52,197 nucleotides of DNA from Candidatus Omnitrophota bacterium (GTDB lineage Bacteria; Omnitrophota; Gorgyraeia; Zapsychrales; Fredricksoniimonadaceae), in the NCBI GenBank assembly GCA_903861305.1, contig CAIOTT010000026.1:1-52197 (forward strand), read 5' to 3'. Below, piece after piece: positions 1-13,900 of this stretch. The stretch's first letter is position 1. Each line of letters starts with the position of its first letter. A model generated the notes under the pieces. It made no database searches and had not been told where the DNA came from. It saw nothing but the letters and a program-made list of their open reading frames with translations. A program made the translations under genes and the position numbers.

Positions 1-1965
1 TCTCAATATTTGCGCGGACGCGGTGCGGTCCTCGTCATATTCAAGGGCCGCTCCGGCCGCCGTGATCGCCGGTCCCGCGGCCACGATCCCGGCGCGCAGG
101 GCGGCTTCTTCGCGGCCATCCAGCGAGCGCGCGGTATGGGCCAGATCCCGGCCGGCCGCGGAAACCCCGGTCATTTCCAGGATATGATCAATGAAGCCTT
201 TCCGGAACACATCATCTTCCTCCGACGCTCTTGCGCGATGAGCGATGAGCCTGCTCCTTACGGCTTCAACAAGGAACAGCCCGCCCGTAGCTTTCATAAC
301 GTCCCTCAACGCACAAAGCAGGACGGTCTTTTCGTCGGCTGTTCCGGCCTTACCGTAAACATCCAGGAGGGCATTGATATTCCGGTCAGTGGCCAGGGCC
401 AAAGGATAGCGTGACATCACCCACCCCAGCGCCCGCGCGAAGCGTGGGCGTGCGAACGTATCCCGCGCCTCGAACATCCGCGCCAGACGTCGGGGGAACT
501 CACGGTCCAGGGGATATCCGGCCAGAACGGCCGCACGCAGCAGCTCGAAGAAAAGTTCATCCCACCGCGCCGCCTCTGGTTGCGGCAAACCTGTTCTTCT
601 TTCAAACGCTTCCATAAAATAATGGAACGCTTCAGGGCCCCTCTCGACACATGCGGCCAAACGCGCCGCCGCGGCATCGGCGCTCACGGCTGCTGGCAAA
701 CTTTCCCACACCGCCAGAGCCTTATTCCAGCGCGCGCGGATCCCGCGGCTCCTTTCACCCAGATACCACGCGGCCGTATCGGCCAAATGCTTCGCCTGAA
801 CAACAGCGTCCTCATAAACCACAGCGGGACCGAGCGCCAGGATCCGGGCCTCATAGGCCAGGGAAGCAAACTGCTCTTCTTCACTCCAGTTATGCGTTGG
901 CGACAGAAGGATATATTTCTTCCCCCCGCCGGTCGTATGGTTCCATGAGAAGATCCTGACAGGTGCCGAACGCACCCAGCCCTGAGCGTCTTCCTCGAAC
1001 TCCGCTGACGCCCAGCGGACATCCGCCTGCGCCAGCGCCCGCGCATCGGCCTCATAGCCGCGCCGCTTCATAAAATTCAGCAGCCTGGTCTTTTTCTCAT
1101 CAGGCAATTTCGGGAATTTACCCATACGCTTTTCCCAGTCACGCAGGAACAGCGGCATATCCTCGCGTTCATCCGGACTTAAGAGCCTGTCGGCACGGAC
1201 GGGGTCTGCGGATGACGCCTTGAGATCAAATGACCCGGGATTCAACCGGAACTGGACCGCCTGCGGGACAGGAAGATCTTGCGTGAATTCCCTGACCCCC
1301 GCGTCATCCGAAGACGTCCTCAGTGCGGCCCGCCAGTTGCCGATCGTCTTCCACCCGGGGATATCCGCAAAGAACAGTCTTTCGCCCAGCAACGCAGACC
1401 AGCGGTAAATAGCGGATGCGACCGGCGATACCTCTGTTATCACAAGATCACCCTCGCGCGTATCTTCCAGCATCCGGCGATAAAAAGGCTGTTCTTTCCT
1501 CATGTCCGAATCCCGGCCCGGGCGCTTGTCGATCATGATCACGCCGGCCGGTCCTTGCGGCCTTTGGAAACGCCAGAAATAATAACTCTCCTTGATAAGG
1601 TAGATATTGAATTCACGTTGCGGATCAAGTCCCCTGAGCTGGCCGCGGCATAGCTGCTGAAAAGCCTCGAGATCTCCCAGATCACTGTAGGACGTTGAAA
1701 TGAAATAAAGATCCTTCAGGTTCGGGAAATAGCGCGCCAGCAGGACAGCATTCAACGGGTCCGCGTTGCCCGATGCGGGGTAGATCAGCGTAGTGTACGC
1801 CCGCGGATCAACGCCCCGCGCTTCCAGGGCCGTAACACAATTTTCCGATGCCCTCCTGTCGCGGCGGACGGCATCAACGGCTCCCTGCGCGAGCTTTTTC
1901 CCCAGGTCGATATTCTTCTGAAGGGCCGGCGAGACCCCGGTCGGATCGTCACTCTTTTCGTGGGA
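1..1965 (-). other. C-terminal alpha/beta region, continues outside window (residues 16725-17379)
   Basis: YPASGNADPLNAVLLARYFP followed by DLYFIS (about 16770-16800) looks like a glycine-rich nucleotide or SAM loop in a Rossmann fold; DLVITEV near 16890 could be a further strand. The later part is helical with acidic and Trp-rich loops (YHYFMEAF-like, EARFARALGWVM-like) and no catalytic motif I recognise. The last codon in the window is AGA at 3-1, and the frame is open beyond it. Confidence 0.4.
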
Positions 1966-4900
1966 CTTTGCCAGCGCGACACCGGCGATCAACAGCAGCG
2001 CCAGCCCCGCCAGGACAGCCGCCGCGTGCCCCGGCAGCATGAGCACCAGGGGAACAACGGCGCAGGGGACTATGTTGCGGGATGGCCCTGCCACTTTCCC
2101 CGGGGCCTTGAACCGGAGATTCTCGATCAGCCATATCGTGGCGCGCCTTCCTTCCAGCGTAAGATGCTCCAGGGTGCTTAAAGGAAACGCCGCGCCTTGA
2201 TCGGCATAGAGCACGGTGAACCTGAAAGCATGATCGACCCCGTCAGGCTGGCCCTGGTCGCCAATGGTGGCGATGTTTTCCAGAGGAACCCCGATCTTCC
2301 GGCTAAAATCATGCGCACCGGCTTCCTTCCTTCCCTCCTCCGGCACAATATGAAAGAAACCAATGGAATACAACGCGACCATTTTCTGCGAGCATTTTAA
2401 TCTTGCCAACTGTTGATTGATCCTCCGGGAAAACACGGCCGGATCGACACCCCCCCTGAAAACTATATAGATCGACCCTTCCTGGATCTTGTACGAGTCG
2501 ACAAACCTCGCAAACTCCTTCCCCGATACGATCTGAAGCACCGCGGCAAAGGAGTCGTCGTTCACGCTGATGCGGTAATGATCCTCCCGATCAAGAAGAT
2601 TAAACGCACCGCCGCGATGATAAATATGGCACAGGGAAGGATCGAACCTTGGGGCCATTCTCCGGCGGATCTCATCGAAGAACTCCTCGATCTCACGAAG
2701 ATCTTCACGGGTACGGGTCGTGTTGATGGCGACAGGTATGCCTTCCGACAAGCGTTGCGTGACGAATTCGATAAGACGCAGGTCAACGGCGGCTTCATCA
2801 TAATCCCTGACGGTCCCATCCCAGTCGAACATTACCGCTTCGTAAATCACGTTCAAGGCTTCCTCCCAGCGAGCCCTGCGTGCGGGCGATGGCGCACTGC
2901 TTTTGACAATGATCCGCGCATGCTGGCCCGGCCCGTGAGACCAGAACAACGACCGTCTGTCATTGACAGAAGCCTTGGCCACTAACCCGTACGCATGCCC
3001 TTGCCCTGTCGGCATCCGGGCCGCAACTTGACCGAGAAAAACACCGCAATCGCCGTCAAACCCTACAAATTCAAGCCAACCGATATCGCGCCAGACGCCG
3101 GGCTGATCAATGTCGCTCCAAAACCTGATCTCCGTATTCAGCATGGAAATGGCTCTTTTAGGCCTGTATTTGAGCGCCACTTTCACATAAACGTTCATTT
3201 TCTCATTTTCGTTAGCCGAAGCTTCCCCCACGGGAACAAAGGCACTCCCTCCCTGGGCGTCAATATGCATATCACCCGCCCACACGACAGCATTATCGAT
3301 CAATTCCTCTCTAAGGAATTCAAACAAGGCGGGAACACTAAAGACAGACTGCTTCAAGGCCCAGTTGCAAAGGTCCAGCCGCCATTCGACCCAGAAAGAA
3401 TTCGAATATATTCTGTTCGCCTTATCGGCATACCACAAGGCTTCAGTGGCAATGTAATACGGCAGTGACGCCGCGATGACCCCCTCATCAGCGCCGCTCG
3501 TCTGCAAATACGCATCAAGGAACGTCGTTAGCATCGCATCGAAATTCCGTATGAGAAAAGGACAATGCTTGCGGGCTTCAAGGAGCGCGACGATCGCCTT
3601 CGCGATGTCCTTGCTCCTGGCCCCCGGGGAACTATCCTCCCCGTCAATGAGAGCGGAAAGCTCTGAGGTCCATGGATCAATGTAAATATTCCATGGTGAA
3701 AAATCCCCATGATTCATGACCAGCTCCTGGTCGGGAACCTTTCCGGCGAACTTGTTGAACTCCTCAAGGGAGGGCCGGTTCTGAAAGGCGCTCAAATGCC
3801 CGATCTTTTCCACCAACCTCGACGCTCTTGCCTCTAAAGACTGAGGAAGATAAATATCCGCATCCGGATCCCCGACCGGGCGCCCGTGGATGCGGGCCAG
3901 GACACTGCCTGCAGAGCGCATGACCGTCAGCAGCTGTTCCACAGACAACCCCGGTATATGAAGGTAGTCGAGCATCAACACGCGGCTGGCCGACAGCATC
4001 ACATTGTCAAAAACAAGGGCCCGCAATCCATCGTTGGCATAAAATATCAGCGGCTGCCCGAAAACATTAAAGCTGGTGTAGAATATTTTATCTTTTTCAT
4101 ACGCAAAATCCGGCTCCCAGTTGATCTTAAGCACATAGCGGCCGCAGGAAGAAAAAAGCAAAAGTTTATTAATGGAACGCTTGAGCACGGAAGCCTTCCC
4201 GAACTCCCAGACAAGCTCATCCGCCAATGCCGCGAACGCTTCCGGGGAATCAAAATCACCGGTAGCGATCCGTTCAACACTGCGGATCAACCCGGCAAGC
4301 TCCTCATCCCTCGCCTGGACCGCCTGTGCACGCCAGGATTGATCCGCCGCGATGGCGCCCACATCGGCTTTCACATCCGGCACAATGACCAGCCGGCTCT
4401 GCTCGCCCGGGGCGAACGTCACATCCAGCTCGTTCGACCCTAACAGGCAGATCCCGCTCATCATTTCATGTTCCAGGATAACGCGCATCCGCTGCGCCTG
4501 TGCTGCGGGCCGCGCGTTAAAAACAAATACGTTCATCCCGTCCTGTGACCGCCATCCCAGCGCAATGAACTGCCCGTCATCCCTCTGATCCACAAGCCGC
4601 AACCGGTCTTTGGCAGAGGCCGCCGGCAACGACCGCCCGAGGGAGCGGATAAAACCGCGCCAGGTCGTATTCTCCACCAATGACCTGAAGCCTTCCCACG
4701 AACGTCTTACCGCCAATTCCTCCTCCGTCACGAACGGATGCCGGATGAAACCGTCAGGGTCTTTGCCGCCGACGATGGGAATAAGATGCCCCTGGTGCCC
4801 CAGCCATTCCCTCAGGTCAATGAACACCGGCACGCCCAGGTACGCCATGGTGATAACCATCTCCATGAACCCGCGGGACGGCCCGTCGATCTGGCACAGC

Positions 4901-7900
4901 GACGGCTCGTCGTAATTCGACGGGAATATCACCTCCTGGCCTGAACCCAGCGCATATTGCACGGAACCGCCCAAATAGGCCGCCGGCGCCCCATGCGTGA
5001 TGCGCTCATAATCATCGTACACGTTCTTGTAATAGACCCGCACGTCGACCCCGGCTTCTTTGCCGATGCGCTTCAACTCTTCCCTGTCGTTGGGGTCATA
5101 CGATTCAAAGGTAAATGAAAAATCCCGGCCCTGGCTCACCGCATAGGCCCTGATGGCACGGAATATGACGGCCCACGGCTCTTCGCACGCCCACAAGGCC
5201 GCCTGCTGCTCCCTGGGAAATTGCCCGACAAGGTTCCGCTTCAACAATATGTGCCCAAGGTCAACCCTGACACCGGAAAAGCCACGGTCGATAAGGCCCC
5301 GGGCCGCATCAATGTAGTCCGCCTGCACCGCGTGTTCGAACGCGTTCAGAACAACCTGGTCCTGGTTGAAAATATTCCAGCCAGGCATCATCAGATGGCG
5401 GACCAGGACGAACCTTTCCTCGCCGCCTTCCTGGATCCGGACCGCAAAGTAATCGTTCTGGAACCGGCTGGCCAGCACATCCTTGATATCACGCGACCTT
5501 TCCTCGGGGGTCAGCTCGCGATAGATCGTTTTCCTGTAATTCATCCCGTTAATGGCATCCGGCGCGAGCCACAGGATGAAATCCGTCACCACCCGCATCC
5601 CCAACCTGCCCGCGGCCAGCATCAGCGCGTCAAGGTCTGCGACCACATCCCCGTCTGAAAGCAGGGGATTGAAATGCCGCATGCCCAGATTCGAGAAACT
5701 GTTGCCGAAGAAATCTTTAAGCTCGACGCCATTGACCACGTCATTTTTCGTGGCGTATCCGGCCTTGGTAATGATCACATCGCCGTCATGGCCATACAGG
5801 AAATGACGCCCCGCATCCGGCAGTTGGTGCAACCCGATGGATATGCCGCCGATCTCATACATACCGCCGTACAGATAAACACTCCCCACCCCGCTCGCCG
5901 CGAGGAACGGCAGCAGTTCAGCGGCTTTCTGCAGGCTGTTGCGGTAAAGGACACGGCCCGCGGCATCCACTTCAGCGCCGATGTCCATGAGCGACATGGC
6001 CAGCGTGAGGCCGGGGATGAGATGCGGCTCGGCAAAAGCCTTGTGCGCAACTTCCGCCACGGCATGCAGTTGATGGCGGACAACCTCGGTAACATCGAGA
6101 CCGGCTTGCGCCAGGCGGGCTTGCGCTTCGAATTCAACGGTTTCGTGGACAAAGATCATGGCGATCAAGGCAGGCTTCACATCAACGGCGGACAGGAACA
6201 GGTAGACATTATTCCCGATGACACAGGCGTCAGGCGGGCTGCGCCCGGCCTCTTCGATCAGATAAACCTTCCTGCCACGGATCCAGTCCAGGACCTTCAC
6301 GCGGCCGGTCTGCGCCGGAAGTTCTACTTCATAATTGTTCCCGATCATGGCCGCAGCCTGGGCCATGACGGGCGCGTCGGTCAGGTCAATCAATGTCCCA
6401 TCAATGACCGCCCGCTGGACCCTGGCCGCATAATCATCGGCGTCCTTATCCGAGACTTTTCCCTGGAAAGAGGCAAAGAACGAATTTATAACAGGCCAAT
6501 TCACGATCTGCGGCAAGGTCTTTCTCAGGTGAGTCACCGCCAGCGCGGCAACGCCGCTCAACACTTTATTCAACGCGCGGTAACGGGCGCGGCGCTCACC
6601 GATCAACCGGGCAACATCGGCTTTCTCGATGCCGCGTTTGTTGATCTCCGGCGTGTACAGCGCGGCCACGACTTTCATGAATTCACGGTGAACACCCCTC
6701 AGCGCCCTGGTCTTCCTGAATTCCTCAACCAGCTGGAGGGTATCATCAAGATAGGCCACCGCCTTTTCGATCGACCATTTGTACCGCGGCGTGGAAAGGT
6801 TGTGCAGCCGGTCCGCCATCTTGATCATCTTGATATACACCGGCGCGCGATGCAGTTTTTCATAATATTGCGCGTCTGTTGTAAGGGCTTCCTTGGTAAG
6901 GGACCACACACCTTCCGTGATGATCCCGATGACCGCCTCCGGCACCGCGGCCGCCCTGAACCTTGCCGCGATCAGGCTCTCCAGCATCATCCTGGCGCCG
7001 CCGCCGCAATCTTCAACAACATCGTGCAGGAGCGCGATGGCCAGGATCACATACCCGGACAAATATCCGTGATCTTCGGCTTCAGGGATACTGAACCGCG
7101 CAAAAGCCTTGAAGACGTGCACGATAATATCCGCGGTATTGAAAAGGTGCACAAGGTACGGCTGCCCGTTGGAGCGCTTTTGCGCCGCATGATATTCTTT
7201 CGCCAGATCCCACGCGATCGATACAAGGTCCCGGCTTTGTTGTACGGGTATCGACGACGTAGCCGGGCGCCTTGCCATCTGCAATGCCGCATCCTCAAGC
7301 AGGCTGTCAAACTTGACCTGCAAACCTTCCACCGTCGCTTCGTCCTGTGTCGTCTTATGATAGACCCGGGTCCTTTCCCTCATCTTCACCTGACCCAGCG
7401 CCCCGTAAGCCTGAAAGCTGTCCCAGGCGTCCAGTTCTTTGGTTATGTTCTTCAGGTTTCCCAGGGACCTGAACCATTTGACGGCGGTGGTGACAAGATA
7501 GCCGTCCTCTTTCAGAACAGCATTAAGATTGTACGCGATACGGTTGGTCAGCAGATGGCCCTTCTTGTCGCCTTCCTTTAACTCAACCTTGTACTCGACC
7601 CAGTTGTAACTGATCACATCGAACAGGTGCCTGAAAAACCCGGGCTCAAGCTCGCGCAACGGGCAGCACTGGTATTCGATCTGCCGGCGAATATCCTTTT
7701 TCAGACGAAGATTACCGAATTTTGTTACAGAGAAATATTTTCTCACCAGCGCTTTTTTGTCCGCGGTAAGGATATTTTCCGGCTGGATGAACCAGGCTAT
7801 GTCGTAATATCCCAGATTAGCCTGCATGAGCGCGATGGCATTCGCGTGGATGACCGTGACTTTCAACTGACGCGGATCGATCCCGGCTTCACGCGCCAGG

Positions 7901-10900
7901 ATCAAAAGCTGGGCCGCGTCGAAAGCCTGCGCGCCTTCGGCCGTGAAGCTCAACCCGCCCGCGCTCAGCCAGCGGATCACGCTCATTTTCCCCGCATCAA
8001 GTTCCTGCTTGAGCCGCGGCAGCATATGGCCGCCCAGCAAACGGTAGAACCCCTGCGGCTCAAAAAAGAAGGGGATACGGTTTTCCAGCGGCACGGCTTC
8101 CTCATACGCCATGGCCTTCAAGAAAGCCCCGCCGAGCGTGGCCTGTTCCTGCGCCCGCATCGCCCGGACAAAACCGGCGACCTCCAGGATCGCGTCCCGG
8201 TTGAGATCGTCGTCAACCGTCGGGTCCAGGCACAGGTCCACCAGGTCCCGCAGCATCACCGGCCTGGCCAACCTCAAGATCGCCGGTGCCAGGGACATCT
8301 CCGGAAGATTGGCAAGCCGGTATGTCCCGTCGCCGTTGATCTTCCAGCTGGCGCCAAGCCTGAGCACTTTGACAAGATCGATCGCCTGCGATGGCCGCCC
8401 GTCCCGCACATATTGCCAGATCCTGCGGACCAGCCTTCGGTACGCCAGCACCCCCGCCCCCAGGTATGCCGCCAATCCCGCCGCAAAGGCCAGCAGGATC
8501 ACGGCCACCCCATGCGCCGGGACAACGATGCCTCCCGCCACTATCCCGATGAATCCCAGCAACAATGACGTCCCGCGCCAATGATCGAACGTGTCCTTGT
8601 CAAGGCTGCCGGCCTGCTCCAAGAGCCTGACCCATGATGCATGAAATACCACGTGATCCTTCACGGACGGACCTTCGACGTACGCCCGGTGGTTGTCAAA
8701 ATATCCATGACGATTGATGTACTGGAGCGTCAGCAGGCAGATCTCCTTTTCACTTTTTTGCGGATACATCATATGCAGCAGTTCATGGGCGATAGCGATC
8801 AGCAGTTCCCGCCGCGGCGCGCGCAGGGCGAACCCTGTGTCCACGAACACGGTATTGCCCCGCACGGCGGCAAGACGTCCGTCCCTGATCCCTGCCAGGC
8901 GCGGTGTCCCGATATCGGCGGCGGCCTGCGGATGCGCCAGCGCCAGTTCTTTCCCGGCCTGGGTCAAAACTTCCCCGGCCCGCGTCATGGCCTGTTCCTT
9001 TTCCGCTTCGGTAACGGCAAAAGCCCTCAGCATCCTGGCCGGAAATTCCTTGATACCGGGATCGGCCTCCGGCGGCCTTCTGTCAACCACCACCGGTGTG
9101 ACCGCAACACTGCTGACGATCTGTTTGTTCGCGACCCTTGTCCTGATATCCATCAGGATGGATACCATCGCCTCGAGCAGCCCGAACCTCAACAACGACG
9201 CGCCTGAAATATCCGACACGGGCTCAAGGACGATGCTCTTGCCGCTGACAATACCGATCTGGCCTGCTTTATCAATGACGGGAACGACCACGCTGCAGCG
9301 GCCTTTCTCAAAAAGATGCTCCCGGCCCATATCCTTGAGGATGGTGCGGGTTTCCTCAAATAACGACAACTGCGCTTCCTGCATGGGTGTCTGATGGGTT
9401 GTCGCGTGATCGACATAAAGGTTGTCGCCGATCATCACCAGGATGGCCTCCTGGAACAGGCGCGTACGCCCGATCGCGCTGAAAAGGCCGTCCACGAACG
9501 CCAGCGCGACGAGCTTGCTGCCCTTGCGCGGATTGTCAATGCTCATCAGCCGGTGCTGAAGGATAACCTCTCCGGTGAAATGGCTCTGGACCCTCACATA
9601 ACGGTAAAAGGTGTAATCCGCCATAAGCCCGCAAACAAAAAAATCAAAATCGTCGAACGTGACCCCGAGTTTGGCGAAGTCGTCGTTCAAAAGCCGCTGG
9701 TATCCGACGGTCGCTTCGACCGCGGCCACCAATTCGTTCTCTTTGATATCACTGGATATGGCAACATCCCCCACATCAAAAGCCCTGTCCGTGACAATGC
9801 CGACCAGGTGTTTCTCCTGCCGGAGCACGTTGATCAGGGCCCTGAATTCCTTCGGGTCGAACTTGGGCTTGCCGTTGGCCCCGATGAGCGTGTCGTCGAT
9901 GTCGAACACGATGATCAAAGGGATATTGCTTTCTTTCACAAGGGCCCTGATCTTCTCAAGGGCTTCGTCTTTCTGTTCGCCGATGCCGAAAACCCTCAAA
10001 GGATACTTCAGTAACGACAGGAAATCCCTGAGCCCCGGGCGCTGGGAGGCTGCTGCAGCGGGGCGTAACTCCTTCACATGCGCCGTGCAGATTTCCATTT
10101 CGTTCTTAATGTTGGGATATTTCTGGTGCGTCTTCTCGTGCTCGGTAACAAATTTCCGGGCATCCGCGGTCAAAAGTTCAAAGGCAGGGTGATACTCGAT
10201 CGTGCCGTCCGCGCGCACGCGGGCGATCGGGTCGTTCTCGATCCCCTCCGGCGGTGCCTGCGCCCCGTTGGCCGCGTACCATTGCTCAAGCGCTGTGCGG
10301 ATACCATCCCCCGCGGCCGCATACCGCGCCGCGCCATCGTTCAGCCCAAGGCCGCGCAGGAACACCGCTGCCTCACGCGCTATGGCAACGGTCAAGGTTG
10401 GCATGCCTTGCCATTGCACCGCCCTGGTCACATCCCGCACCAGGAACGCGTACGCCATCCTGAGCATCCCGGCGTGCGGCATCGCGCGCCCCTGGCCTGC
10501 GATCAGATCCTCAATGGTATCCATCCTCTGATTAGCGTACGCCGCAGCGTTCTGATCGAGGAATATATAAACATCCGCGAACAAGGCCCTGATCTTGGCC
10601 AATGTTGCCGCCTTATCCGCTACATCTGCCGGTATATAGCCTTCCTGGTCCAGTTCCAGCCCCAACGCCGCTTCCATGCGCGCGAACTCCCGGCGCAGCG
10701 TGACATATCTCGCCTTCGTGAAGATCCCGCTGATCGTCGCCGTGATCTTGTAGGTCCATCCCGCCGCAACAAAGAACGCGACGACCGCCGTCATATATTG
10801 CAACAGCTGGGACCAGACCACCGTTATCCGGCCGGCCATCGTCTCAAATATCAGTTCACCGGGGATCGGAACAGCCGAAAAAAGGAACCCGACCAGCATG

Positions 10901-13900
10901 GCTATCGCAAAATGCCTTAAAAAGGTGCTGTAAAGGCGCAGCATTTTCAATCTGTTCTCTTCCTTTAATTGCTTCGTATACTGGTCGATCATTTGCGCGA
11001 CCTTGACCATCGGGATAAAGCGGGCCCACCTGGGCATCTCGCGCCCATGGATCCAGACCCAGACCAGCATGGTCACGAACGGGAACGCCCTTACAGCATA
11101 CGACAGGCCGATCATGATCCACCCTCCCTGGGCCAGCAACATCCACGCGGCAAGATGCAACGCCGCCATCGCGCCCCATGCCGCGACAATGGCCAGGGCC
11201 TGTTTCCGATACCCGGCAAACTGGCCTTCGGGTGTTTTCGTCACGAACGGGCCGACCAGAAGGCCCAGGGCATACAGTAACGACGGCAGCAACAACAGCA
11301 TGTTGAGCATGTTCAACTTCACGACGGCCGTAACAATGAACCCCAGCAGGACAAAGGATGTGCCCCAGGCCATTTTCATGTTGATGAAATTGTTGTACTT
11401 CTGATTCACGCTCTTTCTCATCTCGACAGATGTTTCATCGCCGGTGGCGCCGCCGGACAGGTTGAACCGCAATGTCTGGCGCTCCATCTGACCCCAGAAA
11501 TGGACCATCTGCTGGGTCGCGAACAGGAAGAAGTCCCGCGGACGGTTCTTGATCCACTTCGACAGCCCGACAATAAAGCCGCCAGCCAGGAACCCCAGGT
11601 AAGCCAACGCGGGATTGCCGGTCAAGACCCCGACAATAACAGCCACTGGGACCGCCACGCGGGTATAAAACCCGTTCGCTTCCAGATACGCCAGAAGCCC
11701 GTTAAATGTCAGCACCTGGTTAAAGATCGTACCCAGAAGGGCAAATATCACGTTCACGCCAACGAACGGGAAGAAACCGTTGATGATGGCGATCGGGACC
11801 ATGAAACTGAAGATCACGCTGTGCGGGGCCGTATAGAAAAACCTTCCGCTGTTATCAATGAACTCTTTCGCGAAGATCGACTGCGGGCCGTCTTCCTGTA
11901 TCCGCTGCAGCATGGGATCATTCATCAATTGCACCCAACCGCCCGCCCACCGCGGATAGGCGGTGAACCATTCCTGCTGGGAATACGACTCGCGGATCTT
12001 GTGCCAAAACGCCCTGGAACGGGCGACCCGCGGCCTGCCTCCCAGGGCAATGGTCGTGTGCAGTGTCTGCTGGACAAAGGACTTGTCCTCGGAAATATGC
12101 AGGGCCGCCGGCGCGAACCCGATAAGGCCGTACATGGAAGAAAGCGCATTGTCACCGAACGTCCGGCGCGCCCTGGACCTGTCGCTCAACGGCGCCGTGG
12201 GGAAGGCCGGATTGGTCATGGCCAGCATGGCTTTCCAGTAAAGATTTTTTACAATATTGCCCCAGCCGGTACCGATCGAATCACCGGCGCCACCGCCAAG
12301 GGCCATGCTCCCCGCGATATCCTGGGCATGGCCTTCTTCAATGCTCTGGGAGGCTTCGCCGACCTGATACGCGGTGTTGGTCGTCCCGCGCTTGTTGACC
12401 ACGATCACCAGGTTGTCATCCGCCATGGATGCCTGGACATCCATGAGCAGCGCGTCCATATCCTGTACCGCCGCGTTACGGTCCATGATCAGGAACGTGT
12501 CGTGCCGGCCCACCCAGTCATCGACAGCGTCGGTGCCCGTCTGGGCCGTTGACTTGGACCCCATGGTCGTCCAGTTATGCACGATGCGTCCCGTGATAAG
12601 CCCACCGGTGAGAAGGGACATGATCTCGAGCAGCTTCTTTCTCTGCCCCATGTCCGCCTTCCACGAATACTCCTCATCCACAGGGTTGGTGTTCTGCTCG
12701 GCATATTTGTTGCTCAACAGGACGAACCCCGCGTCCACATGGTCGGTCATTCCTGCCTTCTTCATGGCCAACGCCATGTCAAGGAGGGTGATCCCCGTAT
12801 CCTGGGAATGACCCCCGGTCGATGTCATGGATATGGCGAAACGGCGGGCTTCCCAGGCGCGTTTCAAATTTTCTTTTTCCTGTGCATTATCAACGTAGAT
12901 CCATAAATTATTATCAGGCACAGCACTCACCCTGAACTCCTGCGCCCTGCGTTCATCAATGCGGACCTGTTCCGGATGCCACAACGTCACCTTGTAGTGC
13001 ATTTCAGTCGCATGCAGATCCTGTATCATCTTCTCGACCACAGCCTCGTTCGTCCACCCCTTGGCTTCCATCTCGGCGATCAAGGCTTTGGAACCGACCT
13101 TCATGAGCCACTGCCAGCGCTTGAAACTCGTATCCGCGGAAAGCCTGTTCAACGTCCCGAGCGCGTCGCCGCTGACAAACACGCCCGTGAACCTCTTTTT
13201 CTCACCGTATTTATTCACATGGTCGGCCGCGTTCTTCACAAACGCTTTCTCCACGCGCCCGTCCATGGCCTTCCAGAACGCCTTGACCATATATTTATCC
13301 AGCGCGGCGCCACCCAGGGCAAACCCGGCGACAATGAACCAGTTGAACGGGACCCAGGGCAAGAACGAAGCCGCGGTCAGGTAAATTAGCCCGGACGTCC
13401 ACAGCGGCCAGGTCACCAGCATTTTGGCTGTGGTTTTCATAATGTTGGATACGGTATAGCGCACAAGATACAGAACAAACATGAAGACAATGCTCCCCAG
13501 CCATGTCTGCCACAGCGGAGCGCCCGTCAAATACGTTTGCGTCAGCCATTGCGCGGCCACAGGCACACCCATGACCATCCCGCCCAGCCATACAAAAAGA
13601 ACGGTCAGCGTCACATACGTCAGCATGGCCCGGGCCATGTCCCAACGGGTCCCTGTGGGTGCCGACGGCCTGAAATGCAGCCACAGCGCATCGCCGATAA
13701 CGGACATGGGCCTGGTCTCAATAATATTGCGGGTGTTAAGGAACCGCAGCCAGGCGGGAATGCTTTCGTTGTTCTTCTCCCTGTCGATCACCGCCTGCTG
13801 GGTCCAGCGGCTGTACGCCGTGAAGGCATACGGCACAACAACACCCAGCACCTCCGGCATGGTCACGATCCACATCAGCGCGCTGATGATGATCCATTCG

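Noticed and set aside
5674-7581. 635-codon plus-strand open frame
   Set aside because: It is antisense in codon register to the HD and GH13 region of the giant gene, which carries clear motifs on the minus strand.
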